Shown piece by piece: positions 8,064 to 16,487 of a stretch of DNA of 64,000 nt. Within the stretch, counting starts at the first letter, position 1; each line of letters opens with the position of its first letter. The stretch lies in the NCBI GenBank assembly GCA_963205195.1, contig CAUJHR010000011.1, forward strand, positions 148,164-212,163, written 5' to 3'. The position numbers and the translations under genes are program-made. Under the pieces are notes generated by a model. It was not told the origin of the DNA and made no database searches. It saw nothing but the letters and a program-made list of their open reading frames with translations. This stretch comes from Pseudomonadota bacterium. GTDB lineage: Bacteria > Pseudomonadota > Alphaproteobacteria > Rickettsiales > SXRF01.

Positions 8064-10223
8064 ATGGTTAAGCTGCTCCCTGCATCAGATGATTTTGAAG
8101 AAGTTACAAAAATCCAATGTACCCCTTGGATGTACGGGATAGTTATATTGGTATTCAGTATAATAATAGGCGGCCTTATATTTATATCGCGCTTTAATGA
8201 GGCAGATTACCAGCGTGATGTACAGGTATGGAAAGAAAAACTGAATCTCATTGCGGAAGGCCGCAAGGTTGATGTTACACATTTTATATCTAATAATTTT
8301 ACTGAATTGCGTACGCTGGCTGATAACCCTTCGCTTAAATTATACCTTACTGAATTACAAAATGTACCGCAGGATTCAACTTCTGCAGAGCAGGGGGAGC
8401 CAGCTCAGAAATCATATTTGCGTAATCTTTTAATTTTTACCGCGCAGCGTGCAGGATTTATGGGAGTAAGTGGAACTGATGCTATTCCTGCTAATATAAC
8501 TACCGAAAATAAAAGCGGGTTGCTGGTTTTAGGTTCAGATAACCAGCTGGTGGTCGGGACTCCTATGCTTAATTCTTCCATGAATATAATAATGGAAAAT
8601 GCTAAAAAGCAGGTTGCAGGGGCAGAAGGCCTAATAGATTTGCAAAAAGATGCAGACGGAACCATATATATGGGGTTCTCAGTTCCAGTTTATTCTATTC
8701 AGGGTGAGCATAATGCCGAAGGGCAGATAGGCAAAATTATTGCCATTAAAATAATAGATGAAAATCTCTTCACTTTATTAAAGCAGCCCGGCTCCACCGA
8801 AAAAACCATGGAGTCTTTGCTGGTGCGCCCCGTTAATCCAACAAAGGATAAAATGGAATATATTTCCCCGCTTCTTGATGGTAGCGCACCACTTAGCAAA
8901 CAATTTACCTTGAACCAGCAAGATAGTGCAGAGGCTTTTATAAACAGGGATACTAATGATTTCTCATCTGAATTAAAGGATTACCGTGGCCAGCAAGTGC
9001 TTGCCACTTCACGTGATATAGGTGGCACAAGCTGGAAATTGATTACAAAGGTTGATGCCGCGGAAGCTTTTGTTGAAAGCGGGGCAAGGCGTGCAGGTCT
9101 TGTTACATCATTTACTCTTGTTATTGCTGTAATAGTTTTAATCATCATTTCAATGTGGTGGTATTCATATTCCCGCCATGCACTTATGGCTTCCAGCTAT
9201 TTCAAAAAAGCTGCAACCAAAGCAAGGGCGCAGGAAAACCTACTGCGCTTGGTTACAGATTATCAGCCGGAAGCTATCTATATTATTGATTCTGATCAAA
9301 CCTATTGGTTCGCTAACCAGAAGGTTTCTGAAGCTGCTGGTATGAATCCGGCAAGTGTAATAGGAAAAAACATTGCAGATATACAGGGAACAGCCAACGC
9401 TCAACGAATAGGCGAGCAATGCCAGATTGTATTAGATAATGGCAAGCCATTCTACAACATCCATCATGAAAATGAAGGAGAAGAAGAAAAGGTAATTCGC
9501 TCAGGCTACATTCCTTTGCAGGAAATACCGGTTTCTTCATTGCCGCCACAAACTCCGGGTGTCTTAGTAGTTGAACAGGATATTAGTGAAGTTTACCACG
9601 AGCGTGAGCGAAGGCTTTCTACACAGAAACAACTGGTCGAAACTTTAGTGCATCTGGTTGATAAGCGTGACCCATTCGCTGCCAACCACTCACTTCTAGT
9701 GTCGCAGATTGCCAACCAGATAGCGGCTGATATGGGGCTTGATAGCATAACAGTAGAAACCACAAGGACGGCAGCAAGCCTTATGAATATAGGCAAAATT
9801 GTAGTGCCAACTGAATTATTAACAAAAACTGAGCAATTAAGCGAGGAAGAGAAAACAATTATCAGAAATTCAATGGATGCTGCTGCCGATCTTCTTAGCA
9901 AGGTTTCATTCGACGGCCCTGTTTCTGAAACATTAAAAGAATGGCAGGAGCGTTGGAATGGTACGGGCCCTATGGGTCTTAAAGGAGATAATATCCTTAT
10001 TACTGCCAGGATTATAGCGGTTGCAAATGCCTTTATCGGTATGATAAGCCCACGTTCATGGCGTAATGCAATGTCTATTGAAGCTGCCAATAAATTCCTG
10101 CTTGATAATGCCGGGAGCTATTTTGATCAGCGTGTAGTAGTTGCTCTTATCCATTATGTGGATAACCATAGCGGGCGTGAATGGATAAAGAATATTATAA
10201 AGAATTACAGGAATGTTGCTTAG
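8064..10223 (+). CDS. Membrane sensor with periplasmic domain, PAS and degenerate HD-GYP domain
   Basis: 719 residues. Order: TM helix about 24-44, a periplasmic sensor region about 45-345, second TM about 346-368, a PAS domain about 393-510 (AIYIIDSDQTYWFANQKV), a linker, then an HD-GYP-like domain about 520-700. The phosphodiesterase motifs are broken: His542 is retained in ANHSLLV, but the central LLHDIGKI is LMNIGKI (Met574-Asn575), the HExxDGxGYP segment is WQERWNGTGPM (residues about 627-637), and VADxFDAM is VANAFIGM. It therefore probably cannot hydrolyse c-di-GMP and may act as a receptor or scaffold. An AAGGAGA ribosome site precedes the ATG. It lies 76 nt after the LapG-like protease on the same strand, with no terminator between, suggesting a functional pair. 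Its stop overlaps the convergent trpA stop by 4 nt. Confidence 0.85.
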   Translation: MVKLLPASDDFEEVTKIQCTPWMYGIVILVFSIIIGGLIFISRFNEADYQRDVQVWKEKLNLIAEGRKVDVTHFISNNFTELRTLADNPSLKLYLTELQNVPQDSTSAEQGEPAQKSYLRNLLIFTAQRAGFMGVSGTDAIPANITTENKSGLLVLGSDNQLVVGTPMLNSSMNIIMENAKKQVAGAEGLIDLQKDADGTIYMGFSVPVYSIQGEHNAEGQIGKIIAIKIIDENLFTLLKQPGSTEKTMESLLVRPVNPTKDKMEYISPLLDGSAPLSKQFTLNQQDSAEAFINRDTNDFSSELKDYRGQQVLATSRDIGGTSWKLITKVDAAEAFVESGARRAGLVTSFTLVIAVIVLIIISMWWYSYSRHALMASSYFKKAATKARAQENLLRLVTDYQPEAIYIIDSDQTYWFANQKVSEAAGMNPASVIGKNIADIQGTANAQRIGEQCQIVLDNGKPFYNIHHENEGEEEKVIRSGYIPLQEIPVSSLPPQTPGVLVVEQDISEVYHERERRLSTQKQLVETLVHLVDKRDPFAANHSLLVSQIANQIAADMGLDSITVETTRTAASLMNIGKIVVPTELLTKTEQLSEEEKTIIRNSMDAAADLLSKVSFDGPVSETLKEWQERWNGTGPMGLKGDNILITARIIAVANAFIGMISPRSWRNAMSIEAANKFLLDNAGSYFDQRVVVALIHYVDNHSGREWIKNIIKNYRNVA

Positions 10224-11005
10224 TTTTTTCTAGCCAGCGAGCTGATAAAAGATGTTGCTGCGGCAACCTTGTCATCTGCTTTGTGGATTGTATCAACCAG
10301 CGCTGAGCCTACGACCACGGCATCAGCAAATTCTGATATATCTTGCACCTGCTGCCTGGCTTTTATACCAAAGCCAACGGCTATGGGAAGTTTGCTATAC
10401 TTTCTTATATTTTCTATCTGCCCTTTAAGGGAGTTATTCTCCGCGCTTTTATCACCGGTGATACCGGCAACGGAAATATAATAAATAAAACCGCTGGCAG
10501 AAGCAGCAAGTAAAGAAATTCTCTCATTACCGCTTGTTGGTGCTATAAGGCGTATTAGGTTAAGGTTTGTTGCGGTCAGGTATGGGCGGATTTCACTTTC
10601 TTCCTCAGGCGGCAGGTCAACTATAATAACCCCGTCAACTCCTGCTGCCACTGCATCATTGCAGAATTTTTCAGTTCCATAACGATAGATGGGATTGAAA
10701 TACCCCATAAGTATAATAGGAGTTTTATTATTATTTTTGCGAAAATCCCGCACCAGTTCTATTACACCAGCTACATTAGCCCCGGCTTTTAAAGCACGTA
10801 AGCCAGCCGCTTGTATTACTACTCCATCCGCCATTGGTTCAGAAAATGGCATACCAATTTCAATAATATCCGCACCCGCTTCTGGCAGGGCTGAAATAAT
10901 TTTTCTGCTAGTTTCCAGATCAGGGTCATAGCCCATGATAAAAGGAATGAATGCTGCGCGTTTCTGCGCTTTAACTGTAGCAAAAGCTTGTTCTATGCGT
11001 GTCAC
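10220..11005 (-). CDS. trpA: Tryptophan synthase alpha chain
   Basis: Cleaves indole-3-glycerol phosphate to indole and glyceraldehyde 3-phosphate, passing indole to TrpB. 261 residues, TIM barrel. Catalytic Glu49 (IIEIGMPF) and Asp60 (PMADG) are at the canonical numbers. The conserved Asp56 between them (FSDP) is Glu here (FSEP), a conservative change at the alpha-beta interface loop, and the usual DGP is DGV. The start is GTG at 11005, overlapping the trpB stop as GTGA. Last gene of the aroA-cmk to trpA run; its end overlaps the convergent sensor gene. Confidence 0.97.
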   Translation of the reverse strand: MTRIEQAFATVKAQKRAAFIPFIMGYDPDLETSRKIISALPEAGADIIEIGMPFSEPMADGVVIQAAGLRALKAGANVAGVIELVRDFRKNNNKTPIILMGYFNPIYRYGTEKFCNDAVAAGVDGVIIVDLPPEEESEIRPYLTATNLNLIRLIAPTSGNERISLLAASASGFIYYISVAGITGDKSAENNSLKGQIENIRKYSKLPIAVGFGIKARQQVQDISEFADAVVVGSALVDTIHKADDKVAAATSFISSLARKN

Positions 11006-12204
11006 AGTTCAACCCCCAATGCTTTGGCAACTGTAAAAATATCCTTGTCGCCGCGGCCACAGACATTAATTACAAGCAAATGTTCCTTGGGGAGTTCTGG
11101 AGCGATTTTAATAACATGCGCCAGAGCGTGTGATGGTTCAAGAGCGGGGATAATACCTTCTAATTTTGAAACCAGCTGGAATGCCTCCAGTGCTTCGTTA
11201 TCTGTAATAGAAATATAATCAACCCTGCCTGATTCATATAGCCATGAATGCTCTGGGCCGATCCCTGGATAATCAAGCCCTGCGGATATGGAATGAGCAT
11301 CCATTATCTGCCCGTCATCGTTTTGCAGGAGATATGTACGGCTACCGTGTAGAACCCCAGCTGTACCACGGGCAATAGATGCCGCATGCTGTCCAGAATC
11401 AAGACCATGCCCTGCTGCCTCCACACCTATCATTTTTACATTCTCATCAGCAAGGAATGGATGAAATAGGCCGATAGCATTACTTCCACCGCCAATTGCA
11501 GCAACCAATGTATCTGGAAGGCAGCCTTCAGCTGCCTGCATCTGTGTACGTACCTCGCGCCCGATTATTGACTGGAAGTCACGCACCATGGCAGGGTAGG
11601 GGTGCGGGCCAGCAGCAGTTCCTATTAGATAAAAAGTGTCATGCACATTGCTAACCCAATCACGTAATGCTTCATTCATTGCATCTTTAAGTGTTTTTGT
11701 TCCTGATTGAACAGGTACAACTTCTGCGCCAAGAAGTTTCATGCGGAATACATTAGGGGCTTGCCGTTCAATATCTTTAGCGCCCATGTAAATAACGCAT
11801 TTAAGTCCGAAGAGGGCGCAAACCGTTGCAGTTGCAACTCCATGTTGTCCGGCACCTGTTTCAGCAATAATGCGTTTACGGCCTAAGCGTTTTGCAAGGA
11901 TAATTTGTCCTATACAGTTATTTATTTTATGGGCGCCAGTATGATTCAGTTCATCCCGTTTAAAGTAAATTTTTGCTCCACCGCAATATTCACTAAAACG
12001 TGGCGCAAAATAAAGTGGGGATGGGCGGCCAACATAATGTGTGAAATAATAATCAATCTCTTGCTGGAATGTTGCATCAGCTTTTGCCGCTTCATAGCTA
12101 CGCTCAACTTCAAGTATAAGGGGCATCAGTGTTTCAGCAACATACCTGCCGCCGAAAATACCAAAATGCCCATCCATATCAGGCTGTGTGTTGTAAAGCT
12201 TCAT
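11002..12204 (-). CDS. trpB: Tryptophan synthase beta chain
   Basis: PLP enzyme condensing indole with serine. 400 residues, the usual length; PLP lysine is Lys93 in HTGAHKINN, with the phosphate-binding GGGSNAIG loop and the [17 protein letters not shown] segment. The ATG overlaps the trpF stop (ATGA), and the stop overlaps trpA, so trpFBA are translationally coupled. Confidence 0.98.
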   Translation of the reverse strand: MKLYNTQPDMDGHFGIFGGRYVAETLMPLILEVERSYEAAKADATFQQEIDYYFTHYVGRPSPLYFAPRFSEYCGGAKIYFKRDELNHTGAHKINNCIGQIILAKRLGRKRIIAETGAGQHGVATATVCALFGLKCVIYMGAKDIERQAPNVFRMKLLGAEVVPVQSGTKTLKDAMNEALRDWVSNVHDTFYLIGTAAGPHPYPAMVRDFQSIIGREVRTQMQAAEGCLPDTLVAAIGGGSNAIGLFHPFLADENVKMIGVEAAGHGLDSGQHAASIARGTAGVLHGSRTYLLQNDDGQIMDAHSISAGLDYPGIGPEHSWLYESGRVDYISITDNEALEAFQLVSKLEGIIPALEPSHALAHVIKIAPELPKEHLLVINVCGRGDKDIFTVAKALGVEL

Positions 12205-12839
12205 TTGCGCGCCGTTTTAATAAAATTTTCTATAAGATGAGGATTTTTTACACCACGCGATTCTTCAACGCCAGAAGATACATCAATGAACCTTGCGCCA
12301 GTTTGTGAAATTGCTGATTTTACATTTCCGGCATTAAGGCCGCCAGATAGAAACCAATTTTCCGGCATTTCATTGCCTGCAAGCAATGACCAGTCAAAAC
12401 TTATTCCATTGCCGCCATGTATCATATTTTCAGCTGGCTTAGCATCGAATAAAATAAAATCTGTAATATTATTATATTCCTTTGCTTTTTTTATATCATC
12501 AGTGTTTTGCACGGCTATAGCTTTAATAATACCTGTGTTCGCAAATTTTTTACGGATATCTATAAGCCGTTCCTTAGTTTCATCACCATGTAATTGAAAA
12601 AAATCCGGCGCTATTTCCCGTTGCATTTCTATAAGAAGATCATCGGATGGATTTACCATAACCATTACTGATTTTATAGTATCTGGTAATAATTCCTTGA
12701 ATTGTGCTGCTACATTTAAAGATATATGGCGCGGTGATTTTGCATAATGGACAAACCCTGCAAAATCTGCGCCAGCTTTAATTACCGACTGAACAGACTC
12801 TTCATCATTCAGTCCGCAGATTTTTATTGAAAGCTTCAT
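12201..12839 (-). CDS. trpF: Phosphoribosylanthranilate isomerase
   Basis: Amadori rearrangement step of tryptophan synthesis. 212 residues; catalytic Cys8 in IKICGLND, general acid Asp in FILFDAKP and the C-terminal phosphate-binding [11 protein letters not shown] are present. Start overlaps the lapA stop by 4 nt. No trpE, trpD or trpC is nearby. Confidence 0.95.
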   Translation of the reverse strand: MKLSIKICGLNDEESVQSVIKAGADFAGFVHYAKSPRHISLNVAAQFKELLPDTIKSVMVMVNPSDDLLIEMQREIAPDFFQLHGDETKERLIDIRKKFANTGIIKAIAVQNTDDIKKAKEYNNITDFILFDAKPAENMIHGGNGISFDWSLLAGNEMPENWFLSGGLNAGNVKSAISQTGARFIDVSSGVEESRGVKNPHLIENFIKTARK

Positions 12840-13150
12840 TGCCTGTTTGCTATTGCCGGGCGTGCATATTTTTGCTCGCTACGTAATATTTTATTTTCAT
12901 CTTCAACAGCCGCTAGCCTCTTCTGGCTTTTTTTCAGCAATGAACCCATTTTTATAAATTTGAAATTAAATGTTATACTTGTAGCAATAACGCCTATGGC
13001 CATTGATACTAGCGCAAGCATAAAAACTGGAAGCCTTATTTCATAAGGGAATGGAAAAAGGCTTAGTGGCACAATTTCCCTGTTAGCTACGCACAATACA
13101 GTAAAAACAATAGAAATTACAGTAATGAAGAATAGTTTTATAAAACGCAC
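12836..13150 (-). CDS. lapA: LapA-domain inner membrane protein (lipopolysaccharide assembly protein A)
   Basis: 104 residues: two hydrophobic helices (about 5-24 and 40-62), then a basic amphipathic tail with coiled-coil character (KKSQKRLAAVEDENKIL). This is the LapA/DUF1049 family; in E. coli LapA works with LapB to control LPS synthesis through FtsH and LpxC. Position directly downstream of ihfB is conserved in alphaproteobacteria. No lapB is adjacent. Function is by family. Confidence 0.85.
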   Translation of the reverse strand: MRFIKLFFITVISIVFTVLCVANREIVPLSLFPFPYEIRLPVFMLALVSMAIGVIATSITFNFKFIKMGSLLKKSQKRLAAVEDENKILRSEQKYARPAIANRQ

Positions 13151-13152
13151 AA

Positions 13153-13446
13153 CTAATTCATTACAGGCGTTTTATTGATACGCTCGCGTAATTCTTTACC
13201 GGTACGGAAATAAATAGCATAGCGTTCGCCGATATTTACTTCTTTGCCATTTTTAGGATTGCGTGCTTTGCGTGAATCACGGCGGCGGATTGAAAATGCA
13301 CCAAAACCGCGAAGTTCTACACGGCCACCATCTACTAAGGTGGCTGATATATCATCAAAAATTGTTGAAACCAAAGTTTCAATATCGCGCTGGTATAGGT
13401 GCGGATAGCGTTTTGAAAGACGGATAATAAGTTCAGATTTTGTCAT
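13153..13446 (-). CDS. ihfB: Integration host factor beta subunit
   Basis: 97 residues of the HU/IHF fold: MTKSELIIRLS start, DISATLVDGGRVELRGFGAFS core and the DNA-intercalating beta-arm RRRDSRKARNPKNGK. IHF bends DNA as a heterodimer with IhfA. It lies between sppA and lapA, the conserved location for the beta subunit, which distinguishes it from HU. Confidence 0.94.
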   Translation of the reverse strand: MTKSELIIRLSKRYPHLYQRDIETLVSTIFDDISATLVDGGRVELRGFGAFSIRRRDSRKARNPKNGKEVNIGERYAIYFRTGKELRERINKTPVMN

Positions 13447-13489
13447 GGTATCCCCAAAGAAACTATTGAACTAGAAGAAATAATAGAAG

Positions 13490-14398
13490 CTAATGATGCC
13501 ATAAAGCAACCAATCCGTCAAGCCCAACTCTGCTTTTTTGCCAAAATTCTCCTACCAGGCCATTGAGAATACGGTCTAAAACACTGTTTTCCTGTTCAAC
13601 TTCAACATCAAAAACCTCTAAATCCTGGGAAATATTACGGTTTTTGACCAGCCAGGCCTTAGCTTCTTCCTCGCCACCTATGGCATCAATAAGCTTATTT
13701 TCCACGGCTTGTTTACCGCTGTAAACGCGCCCATCAGCTAAAGATATGGCTTTTTCACGGGTCAAATGCCGCCTTTCGGCTGTAATATCAACAAAATGAT
13801 CATAAAAATCCATTATCATGTCTTTTATCACTTTTTCAGCTTCCGGTGTTGATTTCTCAAAAGGGGAAGGAGAGGCTTTAAGCGGTGATGATTTAATAGA
13901 AATTGGCTTAATGCCTAATTTTTCAGCAAGGCTGGTTATTTCAGCTGTTTCTATTAAAACGCCGATTGAACCGGTTATAGTGCCTGCGCGCGCAAATATA
14001 TAATCGGCGCCAAGTGCAGCCATATAACCTGCTGAAGCGCTAAGCGAGCGCATAACTGCTACCACCGGCTTCTTTTCTGAAAGCTTACGCAGGCGCAGGT
14101 AAATTTCTTCGCCACCGACAGCGCTTCCACCTGGTGTGTCAAGCCATACTATAACGGCTTTAATTTTTTTATCATCTTGCAGGCTGGAAATAAGGTCGTA
14201 GGTTTTCTGGTCGTCACCTATAACACCGCTTACAGTAAAGCGGGCAATATAATCGTTATCAATAATCTTTGATGGGACATTGTGACGAAGTATCACGAGT
14301 AATGTTATTACAGCAAATATAACAGCAAGGGCACGCCATTTGCTTATTTGTCCTTTTAGATAAAGCCTGTCAATAAGCGAATCTGCGTTTATGCCCAT
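13490..14398 (-). CDS. sppA: Signal peptide peptidase SppA, short form
   Basis: Membrane-bound serine protease of family S49 that degrades cleaved signal peptides. 302 residues with one N-terminal TM helix (about 22-38). Catalytic Ser122 lies in SLSASAGYMAALGA; the general-base Lys is in the IKSSPLK stretch, and LDTPGGSAVGGEE provides the oxyanion region. The single-domain length corresponds to the short SppA form rather than the duplicated E. coli enzyme. Located between rpsA and ihfB as in relatives. Confidence 0.93.
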   Translation of the reverse strand: MGINADSLIDRLYLKGQISKWRALAVIFAVITLLVILRHNVPSKIIDNDYIARFTVSGVIGDDQKTYDLISSLQDDKKIKAVIVWLDTPGGSAVGGEEIYLRLRKLSEKKPVVAVMRSLSASAGYMAALGADYIFARAGTITGSIGVLIETAEITSLAEKLGIKPISIKSSPLKASPSPFEKSTPEAEKVIKDMIMDFYDHFVDITAERRHLTREKAISLADGRVYSGKQAVENKLIDAIGGEEEAKAWLVKNRNISQDLEVFDVEVEQENSVLDRILNGLVGEFWQKSRVGLDGLVALWHH

Positions 14399-14466
14399 TT
14401 GTAGTCTCCGTTTGAGGAACTATGGGCTAGGTTCTGGGGTCTAATCCTAAAACCTAGCCCAAGAAC

Positions 14467-16203
14467 CTACTTTTTGCTTTTCTTGCCTTCGCTTGCAGCG
14501 CTTAGTGCAGCACCTAGTATGTCACCTAGTGAAGCACCACTGTTTTCAGAACCATATTCGCTAATAGCTTTTTTATGGTCATCCATTTCGAGCGCCTTGA
14601 TTGATACACCAACCTTGCGGGTAGATTTATCAACCGAAACAACTTTCACATCGACACGGTCACCCACTGCAAAGCGGTCTGGACGCTGGTCCTGACGCTC
14701 GCGTGCGATTTCAGATTTCTTTATGAAGCTTGTGATGTCGTCGGCAACTTTTACAGTTATACCATCATCGTGAATTTCAGTAACAGTGCAGGTAACGGTT
14801 GCACCTTTCTGAACATCAGTGAATTCTTCACCACCTTTTTCAGCGTTGGCAGGAGCTTCAGAAAGCTGTTTAACGCCAAGGCTGATACGCTCTTTTTCTA
14901 TATCAATAGCGAGGATCTTAGCTTTTATCATTTCGCCTTTTTTATAGTTTTTGATTGCCTGGTCGCCAGATTCTGTCCAGCTCAAGTCAGAGTGGTGAAT
15001 CAAGCCATCAATATCGCCTTCAAGCCCAACGAATAGACCAAAATCAGTGATATTACGGATTTCTCCTTCAATCACATCGCCTACTTTTACTTTATCAGCA
15101 TAAGAAGCCCATGGATTTTCTTCGCACTGCTTCATGCCAAGGCTGATGCGGTGTTTTGAAACATCAATATCCAGAACTACAACATTTACTTCCTGGCTTA
15201 CAGATACCAGTTTAGAAGGATGCGCGCTCTTTTTTACCCATGAAATTTCTGATACATGCACAAGTCCTTCAATGCCAGGCTCAAGCTCAACAAATGCACC
15301 GTAATCGGTGATGTTGGTAATTTTACCGCTGAGCTTTGTACCCACATTGTATTTTTCAGCAGCTTCCTGCCAAGGGTTGGCTTCAAGTTGTTTCATACCA
15401 AGCGATACGCGCTTGGTAGCCTGATCGAACTTTGTAACCATAACTTTTATGGTCTGGCCGATTGAAAGTATTTCAGTCGGGTGGCTGATACGGCGCCATG
15501 AAATATCGGTAACGTGTAATAGCCCATCGATTCCGCCCATATCAATGAACGCACCGTAATCGGTAATATTTTTAACTATACCGTCAAGAACCTGGCCTTC
15601 AATGATCTTGCCCAGCAGGTCGTTACGTGCTTCAACGCGTGATTCTTCAAGCACGGCGCGGCGGGAAACAACAATATTCCCACGTTTACGGTCCATCTTT
15701 AATATCTGGAACGGCTGGGAGATATGCATAAGCGGGGTCACATCGCGAATAGGGCGAATATCGACCTGGCTGCCAGGAAGGAATGCAACTGCGCCTTGTA
15801 TATCAACGGTGAAACCGCCTTTAACGCGGCCAAAAATAACACCATCAACGCGCTCGGAATTAGCACATGCTTTTTCCAGCTTAACCCAAGCTTCTTCGCG
15901 CAACGCCTTTTCACGGGATAAGATAGCTTCGCCATTTTTATTTTCAATTTTTTCTAGGTAAACTTCTACTTCATCACCGGGGCGCAGTTCTGCGTTGCCG
16001 CCGCCTACGGAGAATTCGCGTAAGGGAACGCGGCCTTCCGATTTCATACCGACATCGATTATAACAACGTCTTTTTCAATAGCTACAATGATCCCCTTTA
16101 CAACAGAGCCTTCGCTTTTACCGCCAGTGGTTTGTGATTCTTCAAATAATGCGCCAAAATCTTCTATTTCTACGTTGGCGTATGCGTTTGCAGTTTGTGA
16201 CAT
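14467..16203 (-). CDS. rpsA: 30S ribosomal protein S1
   Basis: 578 residues with six S1 repeats, e.g. GSVVKGIIVAIEKDVVII, GQVLDGIVKNITDYGAFI, GTKLSGKITNITDYGAFV and GDVIEGEIRNITDFGLFV. S1 binds mRNA leaders and delivers them to the 30S subunit. A 284-nt spacer separates it from the aroA-cmk gene and contains two hairpins and a promoter-like sequence, consistent with separate transcription and possible autogenous control. Confidence 0.98.
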   Translation of the reverse strand: MSQTANAYANVEIEDFGALFEESQTTGGKSEGSVVKGIIVAIEKDVVIIDVGMKSEGRVPLREFSVGGGNAELRPGDEVEVYLEKIENKNGEAILSREKALREEAWVKLEKACANSERVDGVIFGRVKGGFTVDIQGAVAFLPGSQVDIRPIRDVTPLMHISQPFQILKMDRKRGNIVVSRRAVLEESRVEARNDLLGKIIEGQVLDGIVKNITDYGAFIDMGGIDGLLHVTDISWRRISHPTEILSIGQTIKVMVTKFDQATKRVSLGMKQLEANPWQEAAEKYNVGTKLSGKITNITDYGAFVELEPGIEGLVHVSEISWVKKSAHPSKLVSVSQEVNVVVLDIDVSKHRISLGMKQCEENPWASYADKVKVGDVIEGEIRNITDFGLFVGLEGDIDGLIHHSDLSWTESGDQAIKNYKKGEMIKAKILAIDIEKERISLGVKQLSEAPANAEKGGEEFTDVQKGATVTCTVTEIHDDGITVKVADDITSFIKKSEIARERQDQRPDRFAVGDRVDVKVVSVDKSTRKVGVSIKALEMDDHKKAISEYGSENSGASLGDILGAALSAASEGKKSKK

Positions 16204-16435
16204 AATTTATTCCTGATACTGGAGTCCAAAAACTAAGGAGGCCAGCCTATTTCTGCGAAGTGCCAGCGCCCACTTCTGGGTTAATCCAAAAACATATACA
16301 AATCCGTATGGTTTGTATTTATAATCCCACAAAGATCCATGTCTTTGTATTTGATTTATAAATGGAGAATGCCGCTGCACATCCCCGCATAGTTTAAAGA
16401 GGCGACAATTTTAGTGATAAAATAAGGAAAAGCAA
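16204..16435 (-). promoter_or_regulatory. rpsA leader: candidate promoter and paired hairpins
   Basis: On the minus strand TTGCTT (16430-16435) and TAAAAT (16408-16413) are spaced 16 bp, giving a likely start near 16401 and a leader of about 200 nt. Within it, two similar hairpins occur: arms 16329-16335/16342-16348 (7 bp, six-base loop) and 16296-16302/16312-16318 (7 bp). In E. coli the rpsA leader folds into hairpins used for S1 autorepression; a similar role here is inference. Nothing else is seen in the spacer. Confidence 0.45.
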
Positions 16436-16487
16436 GTTATTTTAGTTATTTTCTTGCTTTCGAAGAATGCGGCAAGAAGTCAGCTGG

